NCBI GenBank assembly: GCA_009103225.1
Contig: RHPI01002533.1
Location: forward strand, 361,836 to 425,835
Direction of reading: 5' to 3'
From: Chlorokybus atmophyticus
Taxonomy: Eukaryota > Streptophyta > Chlorokybophyceae > Chlorokybales > Chlorokybaceae
Length of the DNA: 64,000 nucleotides
The notes under the pieces were generated by a model that saw nothing but the letters and a program-made list of their open reading frames with translations, ran no database searches and was not told the origin of the DNA. The translations under genes and the position numbers were made by a program. This document shows, piece after piece, positions 13,301-25,100 of this stretch (positions are counted from its first letter, which is position 1; every line of letters begins with the position of its first letter).

Positions 13301-16300
13301 AGGGTGCTAGAGGAGCTGATGTCAACCGGCGACAGTCCCCGCGACGGTCCCGTCGCCTCCTTGACCCGCCAGCACGACCGCGAGCTGCGCAACGAGGCCC
13401 TCATCGTCGCCAACCTCCTCCTCACCAACGGCAGCAACGCCGCGTTGATGCACGGTGCCGGTTTGCTGCGCGTCGCCGTGGAGGCAGGGATTGGGATGGA
13501 GATCGCGCGGGAGAGGCATGGGACCAAGGGGATGCAGGTGAGAGGGGGTGGGAGGGGGTGGGGTGGGGTGGGTGGGGAGTGGAGGAGTGTGATGGGTGTG
13601 GTGTGTATGTGTGCGTTGGGTACAGGTTGCGGATGGCGAGGACTACGCAATGCAGTGTCTAGCGTGGCAGATTGTCCTGCGATGCGCGGTTGCGCATGTG
13701 CCTTCCCTGCAGGACGCTCTTCGGGTATGTTGTGAGGCTATGCGCATGAACACAACGGCACTCGTCATGGCCTTGTTACTGTAATTGACGTCGTGCGTCG
13801 TTTCTGTGCGGCTCTTGCTGTGCGAGTGCAGGCCGGGTGGGTGGACGTCCTGCTGATGTACTTGAAGGCGCGTCCCGGAGGAGGAGGTCCGGGTGATGAT
13901 GCATCAGGACATGACCAACATCCTGCCCTGAGACGCTGGACCCCAGAACACCTCACCCAACTGCAGCTGCAGGTACACACACACGCACACGCGTCCAAAC
14001 ACACACACAACACTCGACACTCTTCTACTCAGCGTCACAACCCCCCGAACAGGCCTGCAGGACACTCTCCACCCTCGCCCCCTCCCTCGCCTCCTCCTCC
14101 CCTCCCCACCTAATCCAAGCCTGCCAGACGGCGGCCCAGTTCGTGACCGCCTGCGCATCAAGCATCGAGCCGAGCAGCGCAAGTGCTGCGAATACCAGCA
14201 GCAGCGTTAGCGTCATGCTGAAGGAGGGGCTGAGGGTGGTGACGGCGGCGTGCAGGGAGGGGAGGGGGGAGGGGTGCATGAGGGGGGTGAGAGAGAGCGG
14301 GATGGTTGGAACGGNGGGGCGCCGGCGGAGGAGAGAGGGTGCGTGCGTGCGTGCTTGCTTGGGGATGTTGGGGATGTCGTGTTGGCGTGCGTGGATGTGC
14401 ATGGTGGGTTGAAGTATAGTGTGATCATTGTGAGCAGGCTTGTTGGTAACGATGTCGGTGAGGGACCACCCACGAAGGCGGTCGAGTGCACATCTGAGCA
14501 AGGTGATTATCACCAGCGAGTGGCAGTAGCAATGGCGATTTCAGGAGCTGATAGTGATGAAACGGTATCAGTCACGCTGAGCCTGAGTAAGTCCTCGCTT
14601 GCATATATCACTCGCCATTCTGGTTGCCCGGTTGCGCAAGACAAGCCAAATGAAGGTGACAGCAGCCGCTCACTAGCTCCCCGCCTTGCAGTTGACGAGC
14701 ACGATGAAGCGAGGCCGTCACTGCAAATACGTCAAGAGGATGGCACCTGGTTTGCGGACGCACTCGCCAAGTAAGCAAGTGTGCGCGTGCGTGTGCGTGT
14801 ACGCGCTTATGAACCTGACTGACCATTCATGCCAGGGTGCTAGAGGAGCTGATGTCAACCGGCGACAGTCCCCGCGACGGTCCCGTCGCCTCCTTGACCC
14901 GCCAGCACGACCGCGAGCTGCGCAACGAGGCCCTCATCGTCGCCAACCTCCTCCTCACCAACGGCAGCAACGCCGCGTTGATGCACGGTGCCGGTTTGCT
15001 GCGCGTCGCCGTGGAGGCAGGGATTGGGATGGAGATCGCGCGGGAGAGGCATGGGACCAAGGGGATGCAGGTGAGAGGGGGTGGGAGGGGGTGGGGTGGG
15101 GTGGGTGGGGAGTGGAGGAGTGTGATGGGTGTGGTGTGTATGTGTGCGTTGGGTACAGGTTGCGGATGGCGAGGACTACGCAATGCAGTGTCTAGCGTGG
15201 CAGATTGTCCTGCGATGCGCGGTTGCGCATGTGCCTTCCCTGCAGGACGCTCTTCGGGTATGTTGTGAGGCTATGCGCATGAACACAACGGCACTCGTCA
15301 TGGCCTTGTTACTGTAATTGACGTCGTGCGTCGTTTCTGTGCGGCTCTTGCTGTGCGAGTGCAGGCCGGGTGGGTGGACGTCCTGCTGATGTACTTGAAG
15401 GCGCGTCCCGGAGGAGGAGGTCCGGGTGATGATGCATCAGGACATGACCAACATCCTGCCCTGAGACGCTGGACCCCAGAACACCTCACCCAACTGCAGC
15501 TGCAGGTACACACACACGCACACGCGTCCAAACACACACACAACACTCGACACTCTTCTACTCAGCGTCACAACCCCCCGAACAGGCCTGCAGGACACTC
15601 TCCACCCTCGCCCCCTCCCTCGCCTCCTCCTCCCCTCCCCACCTAATCCAAGCCTGCCAGACGGCGGCCCAGTTCGTGACCGCCTGCGCATCAAGCATCG
15701 AGCCGAGCAGCGCAAGTGCTGCGAATACCAGCAGCAGCGTTAGCGTCATGCTGAAGGAGGGGCTGAGGGTGGTGACGGCGGCGTGCAGGGAGGGGAGGGG
15801 GGAGGGGTGCATGAGGGGGGTGAGAGAGAGCGGGATGGTTGGAACGGCCATAGGTGAGTGTGGGTGGGTGGGTGGGTGGGTGTGGGTGTGTCAGTGTGTG
15901 GGTGGGTGTGAGAGTGTGTGTGTGGGTGTGTGTGAGCGTGCGTGCGTGCGAGCGTGCGTGTGTGTGTGTGTGAGTGTGTACCGTGCTCGTGTACAAGGTT
16001 GAGAGTCGTTATGTTGCACACTGCGTTTATCTTGCAGATGTGTTCAAGGATGCTGGTGTGGCGGTGAGCGTGAGGGCCAGCGCGGCTCTCTTGCTCACGA
16101 CGCTGTGCGGTGGCGGTGGAGATGCAAAGAGCATAGACGAGGATCAACCAACGTCATCTTCATCACAAGATGCCGTCGACGGGCGCCGCGATGCCCACGC
16201 GCACAACCGCCGGCTGTTCCGCAAGCGACACGGCGTGCTCGAGACCATCGCAGTGCTAAGGTCCGCTGCATGCTGCTGTCAAGTGTTCTGTCTAACTGTA

Positions 16301-18134
16301 ATCATATGCGCGCGTGCCTGTGTGCGTGCGTCTGTGTACGTGCATGAATGGCTGCGTGCGTGTCGGGGCAATGAGGGGTGCATGTGTGCGTGCGCGCGCA
16401 CTTGTCTCCTTTGTGTGTGTGCGCACTTGCGTGCGCGTGAGCATGCTACAAGGCCGTGCGCGTGCACGTGTATGTGTGCATGTGTGTCACATGGACCTCA
16501 CCCCTTCTGCCCAGGGAGTTAACCGCCTCCGGTCCCGGCGGCTCCCCCCCTCCCCTCTCCCGCGCGACGGTGGCGCTGGCGTGGGCCGCGGTGGTCCCCG
16601 ACACCCGCAACGCCGCGCGCTTCCTCGCCAACGGCGGGATGGACGCACTGCTCGGGGTGATCGAGGCGGGGGAGGACGAGGCGGGGGCGAGGAGCGCGGG
16701 GGTGGCGTGCGTCGCGGACCTACTGCAGCACCCGAAGGTAGAGAAGAGTGAGGTGGTTGACAAGTCGATGTAGCTTGTTGAGAGTACAACAAGCAACATC
16801 AACAACAACAACATGCGTGTCTGCGGCAGGCACGACCGTTCTTTCTGCAGTGGAGAGGGGAGCGGCCCGACAACGACTCCGCGGCCAGGATGCTCATCTC
16901 GCTGCTGCCTTCATCTTCTTTCTCGTCGGGTATGAGCAGCTGTGCTGATGATGGGTTGCTGTTGCACATGAAGACGAGTGTTGTTGAGTTGTTGCATCGT
17001 GCTACAGTCTCTTCTGGCGGGGACGATGAGGCCGCAGCGAGGGCGAGCACACCTTGTTCTACGGGTCGATACAGCGCAAACGATGTGGACGAAGGCCTTG
17101 CGCCCCACGCTGATGTTGGCAGGAACATGTTGGTGAGAACCGCATGTGGCGTTGAGTTGATGGTGGTGTATACTTACCTAGTCAAAGCTGAAATGGTTGT
17201 TTGGTTGACCAGGCGAAGGTGCGAGCGGTGTTCCGGGCCGTTGGCTATGAGGCTGCTGCGGCTGCGCTGCCGCCACGCGAGCGCGCAACACTCTGTCGTG
17301 TAAGAGAGATACAATATTTGCTTGCGCACATAGTTCTGTTGATCACCAAGTTTTCCCTGGTTGTGCAATACAAATGTGGGTCTTTCTCGTACACAGCTGG
17401 AGCGCTTGGACTTCATGAAGAAGTTGAAAACCCTGCAGGTGAGGGGGACGTTGCACACCCTGCTATATCCGCTTGTCGAACCAGTAGCAACTTAAATGGT
17501 TGACACCTTGGTTGTTGTGTTTCAAGTCGGTGGAAGAGTCTTTGGAGCAAGAGGGCCTGAGGCCCACCACGCCAGATGCAGAGAGGCTGCGTGCGCACAA
17601 GCTGGCGGCCTCACGCGCAGCCGAAGAGTGGGAGGAGCGGGCACGCACCATAGAGCGAGAGGCAGAAGAGGTGTGGTGGTTGGAGTCTCTGTACTGATTC
17701 ATACACACAACTCTGAGGTGAGATGTTGGTGTTTTGATTGTTTGGGGTATTGTGCAGGAGAGGGAGGAGAGGGAGAAGCGGTTCTACCGTGCGATGGTGG
17801 AGCAGAGGGCCATGGAGGCAGCGGAGAGGAGCTACAAGAGGAGCCCCGCGGTGTTCACCGTCAGAGAGAGGCTGGTGAGTGGATCTAACTGTCAGTATTT
17901 GGTTTACTTGTCAAGTTGTTGTGTAGAGCTGCAGAGCAGTTACACAGCTCCAGGCAGTTGGTGTCCTGACTCGTGTGCGCATGTGTGGTGGGTCTGTCTG
18001 CTCTGCAGGAGGCCAAGGCAAAGAGGGAGCAGATGCTGAAGAACGCATTCCAGAGCTCGCTAAACCACAATGGCACCGTGTCATCTTCACCTTCTTCTGT
18101 TGCTGCACCTCCAGCAGAGACTGTCAGTACCTAG
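10308..18134 (+). CDS. CFAP69: CFAP69-like armadillo-type ciliary central-apparatus protein (gene model broken by a false duplication)
   Basis: More than 20 exons. Start at 10308 (MAGREPSC) is tentative. Well-phased exons: 11290-11459, 11610-11790, 11879-12060, 12130-12324, 12746-12805, 12905-13053, 13159-13237, 13303-13537, 13626-13724, 13832-13972, then the last repeat copy into 15586-15853, 16038-16260, 16515-16737, 16830-17132, 17213-17299, 17397-17438, 17527-17670, 17758-17874 and 18009-18134. The middle is alpha-helical and armadillo-like (QLAIRVAWNVLEG; RNEALIVANLLLTNGSNAAL; ATVALAWAAVVPDTRNAARF). The C-terminus resembles the end of animal CFAP69: a KVRAVFRAVGYEAAA segment, then EGLRPTTPDAERL, then a charged coiled coil. 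CFAP69 is a central-pair (C1b) protein of motile cilia. Exons between 12783 and 14314 are repeated exactly at 14316-15847 and should be counted once. One intron (12325-12745) seems to use a GC donor. Confidence 0.68.
12783..14314. repeat. First copy of 1532-bp exact repeat at a contig join
   Basis: Every stretch I compared matches 14316-15847 at a constant offset of 1533 bases, including introns and microsatellites. The copy stops at the single N (14315). It is most easily read as the overlapping end of one contig. Confidence 0.93.
14315..14315. other. Single-N assembly gap
   Basis: One N joins the two identical copies. The base after the first copy should correspond to 15848 (C), so the N probably marks an unresolved contig overlap and not missing sequence. 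Confidence 0.9.
14316..15847. repeat. Second copy of 1532-bp exact repeat at a contig join
   Basis: Identical to 12783-14314 as far as can be read. It begins directly after the N, inside an exon of the CFAP69-like gene (GGGGCGCC corresponds to 12783), and continues past its end into unique sequence (exon end at 15853). Confidence 0.93.
15854..15985. repeat. TG-rich microsatellite in a CFAP69-like intron
   Basis: The intron starts with runs of GGGTG, then GTGTGTG and GCGTGCGTGC. Alternating purine-pyrimidine tracts of this kind occur in several introns of this gene (for example CA-rich 12340-12470). Confidence 0.8.
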
Positions 18135-18899
18135 ATTGGTACACACTAGCAATCTCCGTGCACTTCATGTACAGTCACTGCCGCCACTCCGTGAGGCAGT
18201 TCCTCTCATTGACTGCGGGACATTGCAAGGGTGCCATGTCTTGTCACCATGAGTGCACACAGCCGCCGGGCAACTCGCTATAGCTCGTCTGGGACTGCCT
18301 GCGTCGTATCCAGGTGGCATTGACTTTACAGCGCTGTTTGCAGTGCCAACTGCATGTCCTGCTGGTAAGGGCTCATCCACTAGTTTCAACTTGTTGACAT
18401 GCGCTTGCAACATAGCGTGTAAACATGAGAATCAAAAGCCCTGACGCAAACTTGTGCTGCTGCAGTACTACGCTCAGTTTCCTGTTTGAAACTACTGTTC
18501 GCAGAGACTGTGTACCCGCAATCTCTCTGCCAACGGCACTCTGATCTCGTGATACGCAGAATGGCCACATACACATCTTGAAAAGTAGGCAGTACAAGTA
18601 GCTTTGGTGCATCAGCACAAGCACCATTCACCCCCTCGCCAAAAATACAACATTCATGGGCTATGTTGTTGGATATCATGAAGCAAGTACGCCAGCAAAA
18701 ATATTTGCGGATGCTGCATGCCCAGTCCCCACTGTAGACATGCATGTTCAACATGCACAGAATACAAAGATCGTCGAAGTCAACCAACCATGCACACATA
18801 CGCAAAAGCTGCCAGAGCAGACAAACGATATCAATATTACATAGTGTGCGTTTGCACTAAGAGTCTAGTTGAGCTGTGCTGAGAGGGGGAGCACAGCGC
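18135..18899. other. Convergent 3' region between CFAP69-like (+) and plastid EF-G (-)
   Basis: This holds both 3' UTRs. A TGTAA motif, the usual green-algal polyadenylation signal, lies on the minus strand at 18837-18841, about 60 bases after the EF-G stop. Another TGTAA on the plus strand near 18418 could serve the CFAP69-like gene. No other gene is seen. Confidence 0.45.
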
Positions 18900-21800
18900 C
18901 TAAGCAGCTGCGGCCTTGGAGGCAGCAATGGTGGCCTGAATGTGTGCCGGCACAACGTCGTACTTCTCCAGCTGCATGCTGTAGTTGGCGCGGCCCTTGG
19001 TCATACTGCGCAGTTTGCTCACATACTGGAACATCTCGGCAAGGGGAACTGAGGCAGCCACAGTCTGCACACAACCACACGTGTCAGCTGATGCTTTGCT
19101 TACCCAGTCACCCAACACCAACACGGCAGCAGAACCTCACAAACTACTCAACATGAAAGACAGCTATGCATACCTTCAAGCCTCCAGGCTTATCGCCAAG
19201 CTTCTGAATTTGTCCACGCCGGGAGTTGATATCTCCAATGACATCTCCCATGTTCTCCTCAGGCATGATGACATCGACCTTCATGATGGGCTCAAGGAGG
19301 CGGGGGCCAGCCTTTGCCATGCCCTCCCTAAAGGCGCCTTGGGCGGCGATCTGAAAGGCCAGGACGGAGGAATCCACATCGTGGTACGAGCCATCGACAA
19401 GGACAGCGCGCACATCAACAACGGGGAAGCCCGCGAGCACACCGTTGGACATGCACTCCTCAAGACCCTTCACCACACCAGGGACGTATTCCTTGGGCAC
19501 CGCTCCACCCTTGATCTCGCTCTTAAACTCGTAGCCACTGCCCGCCTCGAGCGGCTCGAACCGGATGGTGACATCAGCGAATTGACCCGCACCGCCGGAC
19601 TGCTTCTTGTGCACATACTTGATCTCCTTCGTCTTGGAAATGCTCTCGCGGTAGTTAACTTGAGGTGCACCCACGTTGGCCTCAACCTGTAACAGAGAGA
19701 ACTGAGTCACACACCCACAACTGTATCCAACACCAAAGACTCTATTAAACCACACACCCACCTTGAACTCGCGCTTCAACCTGTCAACAATGATTTCCAA
19801 GTGAAGCTCTCCCATGCCCTCGATGACAGTCTGGTTGGTCTCCTCGTCGCGGGTGAAATGGAAAGAAGGATCCTCCTGGGCGAGCTTGATGAGACCCATG
19901 GACATCTTGTCCAGATCAGCCTTGGTCTTGGGCTCGATGGCAACCTTGATGACGGGGTCGGGGAACTCCATGCGCTCCAGCACCACCGGGTGGTCGGGGT
20001 CACAAAGGGTCTCACCAGTGATGGTATCCTTCAGACCTGTTGGAAGGAAACAGGTGAGATCGACTAAATTCTATGCCATGAAGTCAACAGCACTACTAAC
20101 AGCAACATACCGCAGATGGCAATGATGTCTCCTGTGCGTGCAGACTTGATGTCCTCTCTGCTGTTGGCGTGCATTTCTAGGAGCCTGCCGATGCGCTCCT
20201 TCCTGTTCTTGTTGGCGTTTATCATGTACGTGCCGTTCGAGAGGGTGCCACTGTACACTCTGCAGAAGGTCAGAGAGCCCACGAAGGGATCTGACATGAT
20301 CTTGAAGGCCAGAGCGGAGAAGGGGGCAGAGTCATCAGCGGGGCGGGTCATGACGACCTGCACAGCAACATGCATGACTCAGTATCACGCGCACACATTG
20401 CTCCAGCCACAATCCCCAACCACAACATTCCCTCACCACTCACCTCAGCATTGTCGGGGTCTGAACCCCGGACATCCTCAATATCGACGGGAGACGGGAG
20501 GAAGTTCACAACAGCGTCGAGCAGGGCCTGGACGCCCTTGTTCTTGAAGGCGGTTCCGCACAGAACCGGCACAAACTTCAGGGCGACGGCTCCCTTGCGG
20601 ATGCAGCTGATGAGGGTCTCCTCGTCGGGCTCCTGGCCGTCCAAGAAAGCCTCCATCACAGCATCGTCCATCTCCACAGCCGTCTCAACAAGCTTCTCGC
20701 GCCATTCTTGGGCCTACCGGAAAACATGAGTCACTTACACAACCATATTGGAATGCATGGGATCTCTGATGCGCGCGTGTGTGCACACTAGGAAATAGAA
20801 AGATACAAGGACATGCTCAAACATTGAGCATGCACTTGCAGTCTATACCTGATCCTGTAGTGACTCGCGGATGGGTCCATAGTTGAAGGTGGCACCGAGG
20901 TCATCACCGTCAAAGGTGATCTCCTGCATCTTGATGAGGTCAACCATACCCTCAAACTTGTCCTCAGCGCCAATAGGGATCTGGGTGACAAGCGGGATGG
21001 CTCCCAAATTCTCGATAATCATGTCAACAGTCCTGCAATGCCAGAAGCATCAGCAGCATGTTAATAACATAAGTAAACACAACATTATTATAGACAATTC
21101 AGCTGATGTGATTCTTATTGGAACAGGTCGTAGGAAACACATGTCTTGCACAGACCTGAAGAAGTTAGCACCAGTGCGGTCCATCTTGTTAACGAAGCAG
21201 ATTCGGGGAACCTTGTACTTGTCCGCCTGGCGCCAGACGGTCTCAGACTGGGGCTCAACGCCTGCAACCGAGTCAAAGACGGCCACAGCACCATCGAGCA
21301 CACGCAGAGCACGCTCCACTTCCAGGGTGAAGTCTACGTGACCAGGGGTATCAATGATGTTGATGCGGTGATCCTTCCAGTAGCAAGTTGTGGCAGCACT
21401 GGTAATGGTAATACCACGCTCCTACAGGAATGATCAGATATGAGACACGACCAAACAATCTTTGAGAAGGAACATGCCATCAGCAAGTAACGTATGATGT
21501 GTGTGAATCTGTTAAGCATGGATGCATGATAGCCCCTACACACCTGCTCCTGCTCCATCCAGTCCATGGTAGCCGCACCGTCATGGACTTCACCAATCTT
21601 ATAGTTGCGGCCAGTGTAGTACAGAATGCGCTCAGTGGTTGTGGTCTTGCCAGCGTCAATGTGCGCCATAATACCAATATTCCTGTACATGCTCAGAGGC
21701 ACCGTCCGTCCCTCTGCAAAAGGAGAGAAATGTTGGCCCCAAACCCACAGTTCAAGCACACTGACTAAATTGATATGCACAAGGTCCTGGAGCAGGCTTG

Positions 21801-22278
21801 CCAAATGGTGGACTCGACAATGCATATTGACGTGCGAGTAAGCTATGTAGAGCCGAATTCATTCTGCATTGCTCAGGGAACATGCAGGAATATGTTCCTT
21901 CAGTAATGCAGGACCAATGGACAAAAACAAGCAATCTACATGCAGCTGCATGGAGGGAAAGGCATTGACATCAACACAGTAAAACCGCAGCATACCATCG
22001 GCATTGACGGCGCAGACTGTTGGTGTCCTGGAGGGAGCAGAGGAAGATTGAGTGCGAGCGGAGCGAGAAATGGGGCGAGAAACAACTGCGGGCGAGTGTG
22101 TAACGGAGCGGAGACCAACAAACTCCGCCGCCGCAGCGTGTGAGCGCCGCAGAGATGACGCCAGCCGCCTCTCGGCCTTACCGGCCGTGGAGGCGGCCGC
22201 CCTGCGCTGCTGCCTGGACACAGCCACTGCAGGCGCAGCCACTTGGGCCGCAGCCATCGCCGCCACCGCCGGCGCCAT
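18900..22278 (-). CDS. Plastid translation elongation factor G
   Basis: Nine exons with agreeing phases: 21996-22278, 21544-21713, 21156-21423, 20849-21032, 20444-20713, 20111-20357, 19762-20036, 19174-19686 and 18900-19064. EF-G moves the ribosome after peptide-bond formation, using GTP. Visible motifs are the P-loop [15 protein letters not shown], switch I/II ([20 protein letters not shown]), and NKMD. Domain II follows ([14 protein letters not shown]), then domains III to V ending in [18 protein letters not shown]. The N-terminal ~90 residues are rich in Ala, Arg and Ser with few acidic residues, as in a chloroplast transit peptide. A second ATG lies 7 codons inside. Length and motifs are those of an intact EF-G; a mitochondrial form is less likely given the EF-G type (compare Arabidopsis SCO1). 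Confidence 0.92.
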
Positions 22279-22945
22279 TGCTATCCAACCCACACCACCC
22301 CACACTCACCCAACGACAACCCTAATGCTGTTCTTGTTCTTGACCACCACCACCGCCGCCGTTGCTAACCCCACCGCGCAGTTGCTAACCCTCTTTCTGG
22401 TCGGCCAGACTTCCACATGCGCCAACCCCGTCAACCTACCCGTCCCACGCGCTTCGCCAACTAACCGCTGTCTCTCGAAAACATCACCTTACCACAGACA
22501 TCTCCTTTGCACCTTAGATGTCGAGCATCTGGCATGCCTGCAAACAATGCAGTGCAATACCGGGTGGTCTATCTCGCCCTCGTAGCTCGGTCAACCTCAA
22601 CGTTGGTGCACGTCGTGCGCCTTGCCTGTCAATTATCCTCGCCAGGCGGGTCGTTGGCCGTCAGATGACATCGACGACGCTACGGAGCGCTACGTGGACA
22701 CCGGTGTGCCTAGAAGGGCCGCTCTCGCTCGCCCGCGACTCATCAGGCCGCGAGCACAGCTGGCGCCCGAGCAGTCTCCCCTGCCAAGTCAGCCGCTGGG
22801 GACCGCACTTGTTCCTGGTACACCAGGAAAAGGCTCATTTTCTGGCTGTAGTATGCCATCGTTATATGCAGGTTCATTGTGTACCAGTGTGCGCGATGCA
22901 TTATGCACATGGACAGATTGATTGCTTTATGCTGATTTGATGTTG
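22279..22945. other. Upstream region of plastid EF-G
   Basis: This contains the EF-G 5' UTR/promoter. An open frame on the plus strand (22622-22921) is Arg/Pro-rich with no motif I know, so I do not call it a gene. Confidence 0.35.
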
Positions 22946-23415
22946 TACAGTCTACCCCCGTTAAAAGACTTTGCTATAAGGGAATAACCCCGCTAAGATC
23001 ATGCATTGTCAAAAGACCACTGGTTTTACAGGCAAATATCTTCTGTTAGTGGAATAGTCTTGTATGTAATAAGACTAAAGAGAAGGCTTTAAAACATAAG
23101 TGGGCTCAGTCTTGTAACGGGGGAATACCTTGTTAATAGCATGATTGTCTTGTTGATATTAGAATAACTATATAAATTAAGTGATTAAGTTCATATACTG
23201 TATTGTATGGTTTATAGAGGAAATATGAATCTGAATTTTGCCACGTCACCAAATGATGACGTGGCTTGAGGTTATCGGTCGATACCCCCATTAACAGAAT
23301 ATATTCTTTAAACAATAAAAGAATATATAATCTGATAAGCGCCAAGAGAATAACCCCGTTAGTGGAATGAAAAGCTGAAAGATAAACGTGATTCTTATAA
23401 CGGGGGTAGACTGTA
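22946..23415. mobile_element. Pogo/Tc1-mariner-type MITE with TA target duplication
   Basis: The element spans 22948-23413 (466 bp) between TA dinucleotides (22946-22947 and 23414-23415). The ends form an inverted repeat: CAGTCTACCCCCGTTA on the left and its complement TAACGGGGGTAGACTG on the right. CAGT..CCCC termini and a TA target are typical of pogo-like DNA transposons. No transposase frame is present, so it would depend on a full-length relative. Inside are several diverged copies of a GGAATA-ACCCCGTTAG-like unit. Confidence 0.9.
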
Positions 23416-23862
23416 CCAACAACGACATCCTTTCTCGTTTGTGAAGGCAGACCTTAGCTCGTTGATGTATGATACTATATTAGATCAAAGCTTAACATCA
23501 AATATATACATCTACCATAGGTAAACTGATGTTTCATACATTGAACTATTACGGGCTGCATGCATCTTAAAGTTGTTACGATGTTCTACATAACAATGAG
23601 TTATAGATCATGTTGCATACGTATATATTGATACCACTAGGGTATACACTTGCTACAACACATCATGCAATGCAATTTTAATATTAATATAATGCAATCT
23701 ATAGCACATCGACAAATTTCTCAATTATGCAATTGTACATTTCAACCTACGCGGGTATGATGAATGTACACCTTCATGACTGGATTGGCACAAACCGAGA
23801 ATGACGTAAGCCATTAACCGCGCGCTGCATAAGTCTTATGCGTAAATACAACAACCTACATT
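23416..23862. other. AT-rich spacer between MITE and LTR element
   Basis: AT-rich sequence without open frames or repeats that I can recognise. Confidence 0.4.
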
Positions 23863-23867
23863 AATGC

Positions 23868-24206
23868 TGTAAGGAGAGGGGGTGCTACCTCCTCCCTTTA
23901 ATCCCCTACCCCAACACCACCACCAGCCACGCCGACCACACCGCCGCCGCCAGGGGCAACTGCCGAAGCAGAAGATCCCCTGGCTATGGCGGCTGCTGCG
24001 TTAGCAGTGCCGCCATATAGCTGATATCGACATGAGACTCATGTCTCATGTCGATATCAGTGTTACAGTTAAGTAACACTACATTAGGGCCTTAACACTA
24101 GGTTAACGGCCCTAATACGGCTTAATTGGCTGTATATACCCGTTGGGACCCTTATTTAATCCTAAATAAGGGCGGGGAACCTCTATAGAGGTAGCACTCC
24201 GTTACA
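23868..24206 (-). repeat. 3' LTR of the gypsy element (left copy), rich in hairpins
   Basis: The LTR contains several perfect inverted repeats in a row: 23988-24014 (GGCGGC arms), 24021-24060 (18-bp stem, 4-base loop), 24060-24079 (GTGTTAC arms), 24084-24115 (TTAGGGCC arms) and 24179-24192 (ACCTCTATAGAGGT). Confidence 0.93.
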
Positions 24207-24349
24207 TTCTCCCTTACTTAGGTTTCAATGTCCTCATTGAAGGGTTAGCAAAGCCCCACCATGAGCACCGAGAACCAAAGCAGTGAGAGAACCAGGGCCG
24301 AAGCGGTAAAGATGTCTGCCAGCACCCTTTTACCGTCCGCGTGTGGACA

Positions 24350-25090
24350 CAGCACTTCAGTACCCCCGAAGAATCTCTTGGCAGTTGGTAAGATTTCTTT
24401 CGGGCTCCCACGTGTTGTGCTCAACACCATACCCTTTCCATTTCACCAAGTAAGACGGCGCGCGTCCGCGTCGAGGCTTACGGTGACTCAGGATTGCTTC
24501 CACCTCATACTCGAAAGTATCGTCGCCATCCACTGCAACGGGGGGTGGAGGAGGTTGAACCCGACCGTCAGAACGGTATGGTTTCAGTACACTCACGTAA
24601 AACACATTGTGAATGCGTATCGACTTTGGCAAGTCCAAACGATACGCGTGAGTGCCGACCCGATCAGTTATTTGAAAGGGCCTATCCAGCGAGGGAAAAA
24701 CTTGCGGGTACCCACTCCCTTGATGGATACGTTTTTGGTACTTAAAAGCACCGAACAGCCCACATCGTAATTGGCCTCTCTACGATGCGCATCAGCTTGG
24801 GCTTTTTGTCTGTCTTGCGCTGCGCGCAGACAGGCTTATGCCAACGCTACCCTATCCTGCATGGCCGAAGCCATCTCGCGCGCTGCAGGTACGCGAGTCA
24901 CGTCAGTAGCGGGCAACTTAATGTTCGCAGGACTCAGTGGATGCACTCCGTAATTCAAGAAGAACGGAGTCTCCTGCACACTCTCTTGCCATGCATTATT
25001 GATCGCAAACTCAGCCATTGGGAGATAAATATCTTTGATTCGGGCTCACATAATGCCGGATGGTTTCCTCAATCACTTGTTTGGCGCGCT
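24350..25090 (-). pseudogene. Integrase C-terminus plus chromodomain of the gypsy element, damaged
   Basis: Reading leftward, the protein begins at the end of the integrase core (SERAKQVIEETIRHYV, then MAEFAINNAW and FFLNYG). It continues through the integrase C-terminal beta domain (FQITDRVG-THAYRLDLP, NVFYVSVLKPY) and ends in a chromodomain (EYEVEAILSHR, YLVKWKGYGVEHNTWEPE). The frame is broken by one in-frame stop after DRVALA (about 24836) and one single-base shift just before ITDRVG. It cannot make a full integrase. The chromodomain places it among chromoviruses of the Ty3/gypsy group. Confidence 0.9.
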
Positions 25091-25100
25091 CCGATACCAA

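Noticed and set aside
12783-15847. Genuine recent tandem duplication of CFAP69-like exons
   Set aside because: The copies look identical even in microsatellites and meet exactly at a single N, which fits an unmerged contig overlap better than a biological duplication.
18985-19692. Long plus-strand frame (235 codons)
   Set aside because: Antisense shadow of plastid EF-G exons.
22518-22940. Possible plus-strand gene upstream of EF-G
   Set aside because: Arg/Pro-rich open frames in two phases, with no motif, no splice partners and no coding signature.
23888-24206. Hairpin series as a CRISPR-like array or ncRNA gene
   Set aside because: The hairpins differ in sequence and lie inside LTRs with TG..CA ends and a target duplication.
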